Of a DNA stretch of 6,996 nt, positions 1 to 5,837 are shown piece by piece. A program made the translations under genes and the position numbers. Source of the stretch: JAXGTD01 sp040775095 (GTDB lineage Bacteria; Pseudomonadota; Gammaproteobacteria; Chromatiales; Chromatiaceae). The notes under the pieces were generated by a model. That model searched no databases. It saw only the letters and a list, made by a program, of their open reading frames with translations, and was not told the DNA's origin. Numbering within the stretch: position 1 is the stretch's first letter; each line of letters opens with the position of its first letter. Location: NCBI GenBank assembly GCA_040775095.1, contig JAXGTD010000172.1, positions 1-6,996 on the forward strand, in the 5' to 3' direction.

Positions 1-2447
1 AGCTCGGTCTGCTGCGACGCGGCCGTGAGCAGGCGCCGCAACGGCGATTGCTCCTGATCGGCCAGGATACGGGCGATCTCCGCGGCATGGTGCAGATCGC
101 GCGGCGCGACGATGTCGATGTCCTGCAGCAGCTCGTTCCATGCCTCCACGTAATCGCGCATGTACAGCAGACGCACGTCGTCAACGAGCCGCTGGGCCTG
201 CTCGGAGCCGGACGTCAGATTGGCCCGTGGGCCGAGAATCCAGCTCTCCTCGGCGGCGTCCTGAATCAGTCGCGCAGTCTGCGCCGCAAACCCCTGGTGG
301 TAGCCCTCGTAGGTGTACAACGCGGGTATCCCCTCGCTGAGCGGGCGACGGCTGCGCCGCTCGAACACCAGCTTTGCGTAATCCCCGGCCGCATCGCTGA
401 TCTCGAAATCCGGCAGCCCGTTACCCGGCCCTTCGCGTTTCAGGAGCTCATAGACGCGGTCGGCGAGCGGTGCGCGATTGAGGATCTCGCGGGACTGTGC
501 AACCAGCGCCGCGTCCAACTCCAACGGCAACGGCACCGGGCGCTGCTCGAGCAGCGCCTGCAGATGATCCTTGAGCGCCTCGCGCTCGGCGGTCGTGGTC
601 GCGCGCGGCAGAAAGCGGTCCCAGTCCCGACCCACCCAGTACTGCACGGTCTCGGCGTCATAGTGCTCGGGACTGTCGAGCATCAGGTAGACCCGCAGGG
701 CGTCGTAGAGAAACTCGGGGTCCCCGCCCGCCTCGCGAATCTGGTCCTCCAGACGCAGGATGACCTGCGGCAACAGCGCCTTGCGCAGCACGCGCAGATA
801 GGCGCGCTCGGACTCCGGACCAAGCTTGCCGGCTTGAGACAGACCGAGTCCGGCGAGCAGCGGCTGGCCCCGGTCGCGCTCGCCGTAGCCACCCGGGATG
901 TTGCGTGCCGCGTCGAGCAGCGGCAACAGCGCAACCGGGTCGCGCTCGGAGAGCCGCAGTGCGTCGACCTGTGCATCGATCTCGACCAACGACTGTTCGA
1001 CCGTCTCGGTGTACACCCGGTTGTGGCGATAGCTGGCGGTCCAGGCCGCGGCGGCCGCCAGCGTCAGCGCCACCGCGCCGGCATAACTGCCGTTTCGAAG
1101 CCAGCGACGCCGGCGCTCCAGGCGCGGGTTGAGCCCCGCCAGCCCCGATTCCGGGAACATCAGGTCGCGGAAGAGCCGCGCGAGGAAATAGCCGCGTCCA
1201 GTACCCTCGAACGCCGCCTGACCCTGCCGAGAAAGCCCGAAGCTGGTGGCGATACTGGCCAGGACACGGTCGATCGGGGTCCCCGTCTGCGTGCCGCTGG
1301 TGAAATACACCCCGCGCAGCAGCGGGCGTACCTCGTAGCGGCTGGGCGTGAACACGTCGCGCACGAGCTCGTCGACCCGTGACTCCAGCGCCGCGAACTG
1401 TTCCGGGAAGGCGAAGATCAGGCCACGCTTGCGCGCATCGCGCTCCTGTTCCAGGCGGGCCAGGCGGCGCTGCACCAGGCGCGCGGCAAGGGACTTGAGC
1501 TCTTCGCGCAGCCCCTCGGCCGGGGCAGGCCCGACCCCTTCGAAATCCAGCGGCAGCGTCGTTCCCCAGACCTGCTCGCGCCCCTCCTTGCCCAGGTCGG
1601 CAAAATATTCCATGAATCCCGCGACGAGGTCCGACTTCATGAACAGCACGTAGACCGGGAAGCGGATGTTGAAGGCCTGATACAGCTCCTGCAGCCGGCT
1701 CTTGATGGCCCGGGCGTGCGCCGCGCGCTCCGTCGGCGATTGCTGGAGCAGATCGGCGAGACTGACCGCGACCAGGACACCGTTGATGGGCCGCCGCGGC
1801 CGGTGCTTCTTGAGCATGCCGAGGAAACCCTGCCAGGCCGCGCTGTCGACCTGCTCGTAGCTGTCCTGCGTGGTGTAGCGGCCCGCTGTATCGAGCAGCA
1901 CGGCCTCCTCCGTGAACCACCAGTCGCAGTTGCGGGTGCCACCAACGCCCTGGATGGGGTCATTTCCGACCTGCTCGGCGAGCGGGAAACGCAGACCGGA
2001 GTTCGTCAGCGCCGTCGTCTTGCCACAGCCGGGCGGCCCGATGATCAGATACCAGGGCAGCTGATAGATCCAGCGGCCGCCCAGCCGGTGCTTGGCCTCG
2101 CTGCCCTTGAGCAGCTTCAGCGCGTTTCTGAAGCGCTCCTCGAGCAGCGCCAGCTCCTCGGCCGAGGCCGCCTGGGCGGGGTCCGCCTCGGGGGCGGGCG
2201 CGGCGCCGAGGCGATCCACCAGTTGCCGATTGCGGGCCCGCGCGAACAAGGCCCGAGCGATCTGCCAGCAGGCCCAGACACCGAACAGCGCGGCGATGAC
2301 GTAGATGCGCGAGAGCGCGGACCCGAGCGGGGCGTGGCCACGGATGCTGACCAGATCGCCGCCGAGCCAGATCAGCAGCGCCAGCGCCAGCGTCCCCAAT
2401 AGGGTCAGGAACCAGCGTTTCCCGAGGAAACCGAACAGCTTCTTCAT
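1..2447 (-). CDS. tssM: TssM, IcmF-family T6SS inner-membrane protein (N-terminal 815 codons, runs off the left edge)
   Basis: This is the large inner-membrane component of the T6SS trans-envelope complex. In the family it binds TssL in the inner membrane and TssJ in the periplasm. I translated it by hand from ATG at 2447; the frame is open without a stop to position 1. Two hydrophobic helices lie at about residues 13-29 and 47-66. A cytoplasmic NTPase-like domain follows, with Walker A GPPGCGKT (137-144), a Walker B-like segment VLLDTAGRY (183-191) and MKSDL (270-274), the position of a G-protein specificity motif. A third hydrophobic helix is at about 453-471. The rest is periplasmic and shows IcmF-family blocks such as YDALRVYLML (581-590), GIPALYTYEGYH (706-717) and SPLRRLL (801-807). 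Family members are usually about 1,100-1,300 residues, so roughly a third, including the TssJ-contacting C-terminal region, is missing. The start overlaps the tssL stop (ATGA), which implies translational coupling. No disruption seen. Confidence 0.96.
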   Translation of the reverse strand, partial: MKKLFGFLGKRWFLTLLGTLALALLIWLGGDLVSIRGHAPLGSALSRIYVIAALFGVWACWQIARALFARARNRQLVDRLGAAPAPEADPAQAASAEELALLEERFRNALKLLKGSEAKHRLGGRWIYQLPWYLIIGPPGCGKTTALTNSGLRFPLAEQVGNDPIQGVGGTRNCDWWFTEEAVLLDTAGRYTTQDSYEQVDSAAWQGFLGMLKKHRPRRPINGVLVAVSLADLLQQSPTERAAHARAIKSRLQELYQAFNIRFPVYVLFMKSDLVAGFMEYFADLGKEGREQVWGTTLPLDFEGVGPAPAEGLREELKSLAARLVQRRLARLEQERDARKRGLIFAFPEQFAALESRVDELVRDVFTPSRYEVRPLLRGVYFTSGTQTGTPIDRVLASIATSFGLSRQGQAAFEGTGRGYFLARLFRDLMFPESGLAGLNPRLERRRRWLRNGSYAGAVALTLAAAAAWTASYRHNRVYTETVEQSLVEIDAQVDALRLSERDPVALLPLLDAARNIPGGYGERDRGQPLLAGLGLSQAGKLGPESERAYLRVLRKALLPQVILRLEDQIREAGGDPEFLYDALRVYLMLDSPEHYDAETVQYWVGRDWDRFLPRATTTAEREALKDHLQALLEQRPVPLPLELDAALVAQSREILNRAPLADRVYELLKREGPGNGLPDFEISDAAGDYAKLVFERRSRRPLSEGIPALYTYEGYHQGFAAQTARLIQDAAEESWILGPRANLTSGSEQAQRLVDDVRLLYMRDYVEAWNELLQDIDIVAPRDLHHAAEIARILADQEQSPLRRLLTAASQQTE
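2444..2447 (-). promoter_or_regulatory. tssL/tssM ATGA stop-start overlap
   Basis: The tssM ATG (2447-2445) overlaps the tssL TGA (2446-2444) in the sequence ATGA. No strong ribosome site precedes it (the upstream bases read GCGGACCAATCC), so reinitiation by ribosomes finishing tssL is the likely way tssM is translated. This would tie the amounts of the two membrane partners together. Confidence 0.85.
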
Positions 2448-3793
2448 GGATTGGTCCGCGTAACCGGCATCAGTGTGATCTCGACCCGACGATTGCGGGC
2501 GTCGCGGGGATTGTCCGGGACGCGCGGCTCGGTGTCCGCCCTCCCCTCGGCGGTCAAACGCGAGCTACCGCCCATGGTGTCGGCGAGCAGCGTGCGCACA
2601 TTGTCGGCGCGCGCCTGCGACAGCACCTGATTGGACGGGAATCGCAGCGTCCTGATGGGCACGCTGTCCGAGTGCCCCGTCACCAATACCTGGCCCGGTA
2701 GTTGCGTGAGTGCACCGGCGATCCGCCTCAGACGGGGGACATACTCCTGCCGGACATCCGCCCTCCCGGACGCGAACAGCCCGTCACCGCGCAGGATCAC
2801 GGTCTGGCCCAACGGGCGATCGACCACCTCCATGCGCTGCGCGGCGATGTCGTCCGCGAGCAGGATACGCAAGGTCAACGCCGGCACCTCCGACGGCGGG
2901 GGTTCGATGACCGCGACGGGCGAATCCACGACCTCACGCGGCTTGACCGTCGTCGGGATATCCCGGCCGACCTGCGCCAGCTCGGAGAAGACCGGGTCGG
3001 ATGCGCGGTGCAGCGCGAAGGTGAACGCGCTGAACAGCCCCAGCAGGGCCAGACCCGAGATGGCGATCAGCACCCATAGCGGCAGCCTGTGGATCAATGG
3101 GTCGCGACGTGCGGCGACCCCCTGCCAGTGGGGGGAAAGCTCCTGGTCGGGGTCGCCACGCTGATGGCGAATCGCCTCGTAGAGCCGTTCGCGCACCTGC
3201 TGCAGCTCCGCGCGCCCGCCGTCGCGCACCCGGTAGCGGCCCTCGAAACCCAGCGCCAGACAAAGGTACATGAGCTCGAGCAGGTGCAGATTGCCGCTTG
3301 GATAGGCCAGCAGCCGATCGAGCGCCTCGAAGAACTTCTCACCGCCCCAGGTCTCGTTGTGGAAGGTGATCAGCAGGCCTCGCGAGCCCCAGACACTCTC
3401 ACTGCCCCAGGGCGTGTCGAGCACCGATTCGTCCACCAGCGCGCACAACACGTAACGCGCAGGCAGCACGACGGCGTCGATGAGACCCCTGGCGCGCGCG
3501 CAGGTCTCGAACTCACGCACCTGTCTGACCAGACTCTCGAGCAGCGCGGAGGGGTTTGCATGCGCGGGCGTCCCGCGCAGCTGAGACGCGACCGCCAACA
3601 GCCCCGATGCGCAGCCCACCAGGGGATTGAGATGTGTTGCGACACCGAGCTCCGCGCCCAGACCCCCGCCGCCATCGAATGCCGGGGGCGACGGCGCGGA
3701 CGCGGGGGCGCGGGAACGGCGCCCCCCGGGGATCGGGCGAATGACCGTCGGTCCACCATCGTCGCCGGAGAAAAACGGGTCGTCGTGGGTCAT
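2444..3793 (-). CDS. tssL: TssL, DotU-family T6SS inner-membrane protein with C-terminal OmpA-like peptidoglycan-binding domain
   Basis: This 449-residue protein is the T6SS inner-membrane partner of TssM; its cytoplasmic domain helps dock the TssK-bound baseplate. The N-terminal 45 residues are Pro/Gly-rich and contain PTVIRPIPGGRR (15-26), a segment found in many TssL proteins. The DotU domain covers about 50-230, with THLNPLVGCASGLL (53-66) and YVLCALVDESVLDTPWG (114-130) as hallmarks. One transmembrane helix lies at about 237-261. A periplasmic OmpA-like domain follows (about 325-445), with GHSDS (373-377), LSQARADNVRTLL (391-403) and NRRVEI (434-439). Aspartate 376 and arginine 395 align with the two OmpA residues that hold diaminopimelate. 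Many TssL proteins end soon after the helix and rely on a separate anchor; this one is the fused, 'specialised' form, as in Pseudomonas H1 TssL1. The ATG is 3 bases after the tssK stop, with only a weak GCGAG-type ribosome site, so coupling to tssK is likely. Confidence 0.97.
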   Translation of the reverse strand: MTHDDPFFSGDDGGPTVIRPIPGGRRSRAPASAPSPPAFDGGGGLGAELGVATHLNPLVGCASGLLAVASQLRGTPAHANPSALLESLVRQVREFETCARARGLIDAVVLPARYVLCALVDESVLDTPWGSESVWGSRGLLITFHNETWGGEKFFEALDRLLAYPSGNLHLLELMYLCLALGFEGRYRVRDGGRAELQQVRERLYEAIRHQRGDPDQELSPHWQGVAARRDPLIHRLPLWVLIAISGLALLGLFSAFTFALHRASDPVFSELAQVGRDIPTTVKPREVVDSPVAVIEPPPSEVPALTLRILLADDIAAQRMEVVDRPLGQTVILRGDGLFASGRADVRQEYVPRLRRIAGALTQLPGQVLVTGHSDSVPIRTLRFPSNQVLSQARADNVRTLLADTMGGSSRLTAEGRADTEPRVPDNPRDARNRRVEITLMPVTRTNP

Positions 3794-3796
3794 GGG

Positions 3797-5131
3797 TTAC
3801 TCGCGGATGGCCCAGAGCTCCAGCTCCAGTTCGGGGAACTCGCCGCCGACGTGCATGCCGAAGCCACCCGAGGCAGACAGCTGTCGCCAGAAATCGCTGC
3901 TGCGATCGAGCTCGAAATAGTTGAATCCGGCGTGATAGGGCAGTTCCATCGGGGCCATCGGCATCGGGTGCAGCCCAATACCGGGTAACGCCAGCTTGAC
4001 CAGCTCCTGGATCTTGTCGACAGGCCCCACCTTCGCCTGCGCGGGAAACCGATTGCGAAGCCGCTCGGGATCCACGGCGGCCTTGGCGGCAAGCACGAAG
4101 CGGGCGTCTCCAAGCAGCGATTTATCCGCGACCAATGCCACCCGAAAGCCGAACTTCCTTTCCTGGATCGGGATCGCAATCGCGCGCTCCACGCCCTCGC
4201 GGCTGAGTGACTGCCGCAGCGCATCGAACACCGGGGTGAAGGTCGCATCGAGGTCGCCGTGGCGATAGCTCGGAAATTGCGGCGGGCGTTTGGCGTCGTC
4301 GGTGAAGGTCGAGAGCTCCCCGGCCAGTTGCAGCAGCACACGGTAGAGCGTCTCCGGATGGTGCCCGCGCACCTCGACCAGATGAGCAATCAGCGGCTCC
4401 ACCCGATTGAGCAGTTGCAGCAGCAGGAAGTTGGCCCACTCGGAGACACCCCCGGCGGCCCCCGCACGCACCCGGGCCGCCAACGCCTCGGCGCGCCGGT
4501 GACAGAGCCCGAGCAGCTCTTCCAGAAAACCCGACAGGCGGACACTTGCCTCGATATCCACGCAAGGCGGGATGTAGGCCGGATCCAGCAACACCTGCCC
4601 ATCGGCGCGGCATTCCAGCACCCGGGCGATGCCGCAACAGGCGAACCCGTCGCGGTTGTCCCGCCCCAACAGCAGGCGGAGGTCGAGTCGGCCGACCTCC
4701 AGCACCTCGTCGGTCTGCGCCTCGCCGGTGTTGTCACGGGCGGTCTCCTCGCCCGCGCGATAGCGCAACATCGTCTGCGCCTCGTCCGAGCCGCCGATCT
4801 CGCGGGCCCCGGGCCGCCGCAACGGCAGCGCGAGATACACGACCTGCCCGGCCGTATCCCCGCCCAGCGTGACCGGATCCGGCAGCGGATCGCTCGTGGG
4901 GGCATCCAGCGGGGTTTGGTCGGGCAGCAGACCGACCGCTTCGCTCAGGCCGAGCTTTCCAAGCGCGAGCAGGTCCTGATCGATCCTCAGACGGGCCATC
5001 CCCCAGGGGTGGGGCGTGCCAACACCGCAGGCCGCCGCGATCAGGAACTCGGTGTGCCGTTCCTGCTGCTGGAAGTGGTGCGGCTTGAGGAAGAGCCCCT
5101 CCGACCAGATTACGCGGTTCGTCCAGGTCAC
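3797..5131 (-). CDS. tssK: TssK, T6SS baseplate adaptor protein
   Basis: TssK is a cytoplasmic trimeric protein that connects the T6SS baseplate (TssF, TssG, TssE, VgrG) to the TssJLM membrane complex. The N-terminus reads RVIWSEGLFLKPHHFQQQ (6-23), the family signature. Other recognisable blocks are SEWANFLLLQLLNRVEPLIAH in the helical neck and, near the end, GIGLHPMPMAPMELPYHAGF followed by YFELDR and GGFGMHV in the head domain that contacts the membrane complex. I chose GTG at 5131, giving 444 residues, which matches the family length of about 445. The signature then begins 5 residues in, and GGAGA sits 5 bases upstream. An ATG at 5236 in the same frame would add 35 residues, but it has no visible ribosome site and its N-terminal extension resembles nothing in TssK. 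The stop is 3 bases before tssL; a 169-base gap separates it from tssJ. Confidence 0.97.
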   Translation of the reverse strand: MTWTNRVIWSEGLFLKPHHFQQQERHTEFLIAAACGVGTPHPWGMARLRIDQDLLALGKLGLSEAVGLLPDQTPLDAPTSDPLPDPVTLGGDTAGQVVYLALPLRRPGAREIGGSDEAQTMLRYRAGEETARDNTGEAQTDEVLEVGRLDLRLLLGRDNRDGFACCGIARVLECRADGQVLLDPAYIPPCVDIEASVRLSGFLEELLGLCHRRAEALAARVRAGAAGGVSEWANFLLLQLLNRVEPLIAHLVEVRGHHPETLYRVLLQLAGELSTFTDDAKRPPQFPSYRHGDLDATFTPVFDALRQSLSREGVERAIAIPIQERKFGFRVALVADKSLLGDARFVLAAKAAVDPERLRNRFPAQAKVGPVDKIQELVKLALPGIGLHPMPMAPMELPYHAGFNYFELDRSSDFWRQLSASGGFGMHVGGEFPELELELWAIRE

Positions 5132-5136
5132 GGGCG

Positions 5137-5141
5137 TCTCC
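5137..5141 (-). promoter_or_regulatory. tssK ribosome binding site deciding a GTG start
   Basis: On the minus strand GGAGA lies 5 bases before GTG (5131-5129). It is the best Shine-Dalgarno match near any candidate start of tssK. It supports the short form, which begins MTWTNRVIWSEG and matches the usual TssK N-terminus. Confidence 0.8.
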
Positions 5142-5173
5142 GTGTGCAGTTGCCGAAATCGAGGGTGGCAGAC

Positions 5174-5190
5174 AGCGAGGAATCCCCGCT
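5174..5190 (-). other. Possible RNA hairpin in the tssJ-tssK spacer
   Basis: On the minus strand AGCGGGG, a 3-base loop ATT, and CCTCGCT can form a 7-base-pair stem with one G-U pair. It lies about 40 bases before the tssK start. No U-tract follows, so it does not look like a rho-independent terminator. It could stabilise or mark an RNA end, or be chance in GC-rich DNA. Confidence 0.35.
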
Positions 5191-5209
5191 CGCCTTCAAG
5201 GGGTCCAGG

Positions 5210-5225
5210 CCGGGGCGCGGCCCGG
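5210..5225 (-). other. Second possible GC-rich hairpin in the tssJ-tssK spacer
   Basis: CCGGGC and GCCCCGG on the minus strand can pair around a CGC loop, leaving one bulged base. The arms are short and made only of G and C, so in DNA of this composition such a structure may be coincidental. Confidence 0.25.
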
Positions 5226-5300
5226 ATCGCCTGCATCCGATAGGCCGGGGCGGGTGGGTCGGCGAATGGGCAGACGCGGGCATCGGCTGAGCGCGATGGG

Positions 5301-5786
5301 TTAGTTGGAAGAGACGCTCAGGCGGTCCGCACCCACGTTCACGACGACCTTGTTGGTCGCGTCGGGGCGCAGTCGCGTGACCGAGCGCCACTGCGACCGA
5401 TCGATATCGCGGAAGGCCACCACCACGCCGAGGTAGGCGGCATCGGGCTCCAGCACCTTTTCGACTCGCTGCCACTCGCCCGGGGCGAGACTCACCTCTT
5501 CGCGGTTAAGCAGATCCGCCCCCAGTGCCGCCCCTTCGCGATCGTACAGGCTGAAGAAATCCGCCGACGAGAATGCCCCCGCGGACTTGAGCTCATAGAC
5601 GCGTATCGAGACCGGGCGCGGGGTCTGCCCGGGCCCGCTGTTGACGTCGCCGCTCGCGTTGAGCACCGCGTCCAGGCGCGCCTCCGGGCGGACCGGATCC
5701 TTGCCACCGCACCCCTGTAGCAGCAGACCCAGCATCAGCATGGCAGTCAGGACGGGGAGTCGGTAGACGCGCTTGCATGGTTGCAT
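5301..5786 (-). CDS. tssJ: TssJ, T6SS outer-membrane lipoprotein (SciN family)
   Basis: This 161-residue lipoprotein is the outer-membrane anchor of the T6SS membrane complex; in the family its soluble part binds the periplasmic C-terminus of TssM. A basic N-terminus (residues 1-9) and a hydrophobic segment (10-23) lead to the lipobox LLQGC, with the lipidated cysteine at 26. The +2 residue is glycine, not aspartate, which fits sorting to the outer membrane. The mature domain shows the TssJ blocks RPVSIRVYELKS (57-68), FSSADFFSLYD (72-82), LAPGEWQRV (100-108) and LGVVVAFRDIDRSQWR (119-134). I chose ATG at 5786, because GGAG lies 8 bases upstream and the signal peptide is then of normal length. 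A TTG 33 bases earlier in the same frame would add 11 residues without a better ribosome site. It lies 51 bases after the fha gene and is probably in the same transcript. Confidence 0.96.
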   Translation of the reverse strand: MQPCKRVYRLPVLTAMLMLGLLLQGCGGKDPVRPEARLDAVLNASGDVNSGPGQTPRPVSIRVYELKSAGAFSSADFFSLYDREGAALGADLLNREEVSLAPGEWQRVEKVLEPDAAYLGVVVAFRDIDRSQWRSVTRLRPDATNKVVVNVGADRLSVSSN

Positions 5787-5837
5787 TGCCTGTGCTCCGT
5801 CGCGATGGGATGCGGACAAAAGATCAATGGCTTGAGC
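5787..5837 (-). promoter_or_regulatory. fha-tssJ spacer with tssJ ribosome binding site
   Basis: The 51 bases between the fha stop and the tssJ start hold a ribosome binding site, GGAG (complement of 5795-5798), 8 bases before ATG at 5786. A second purine run, AGG, is only 2 bases from the ATG, too close to be the main site. I see no convincing terminator or promoter, so tssJ is probably co-transcribed with fha. The site supports ATG 5786 over an upstream in-frame TTG at 5819. Confidence 0.7.

Larger units (their letters stand above)
5132..5300 (-). other. 169-base intergenic spacer between tssJ and tssK
   Basis: This is the only sizeable non-coding stretch in the window, if tssK starts at GTG 5131. 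It is GC-rich and contains two possible hairpins and the tssK ribosome binding site. I see no T-run that would make an intrinsic terminator and no clear -35/-10 pair. The tssK frame stays open through the left part of the spacer (from ATG 5236), so a longer TssK cannot be fully excluded, although the family alignment argues against it. Confidence 0.6.

Noticed and set aside
48..1382. 444-codon open frame on the plus strand, opposite tssM
   Set aside because: It is antisense to a well-supported TssM frame with family motifs. Its translation is rich in Arg, Gln and Leu without recognisable domains, as expected from a shadow frame in GC-rich coding DNA.
658..1920. 420-codon minus-strand frame within tssM
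   Set aside because: It is on the same strand as tssM but in another frame. The TssM frame through this stretch carries IcmF-family blocks and a membrane helix; the alternative is Arg/Ala/Gly-rich without motifs.
1716..2402. 228-codon plus-strand frame opposite the tssM NTPase region
   Set aside because: It covers the Walker A region of TssM on the other strand; its low-complexity Arg/Gln/Gly translation indicates a shadow.
3089..3988. 299-codon plus-strand frame across the tssL/tssK junction
   Set aside because: It is antisense to two genes with clear family signatures and has no recognisable domain or ribosome binding site.
4259..5290. 343-codon open frame on the plus strand, opposite tssK
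   Set aside because: It lies antisense to TssK, shows no domain, has the Arg/Gln-rich composition of a shadow frame, and ends in the tssJ-tssK spacer without any supporting context.
5132..5300. Rho-independent terminator between tssJ and tssK
   Set aside because: The possible stems are not followed by a U-tract, and the downstream genes belong to the same pathway on the same strand.
5292..5809. Nine-base direct repeat CGCGATGGG on both sides of tssJ (5292-5300 and 5801-5809)
   Set aside because: A 9-base repeat is expected several times by chance in 7 kb of GC-rich DNA, and tssJ is a core gene in its normal place, so there is no reason to see an insertion.
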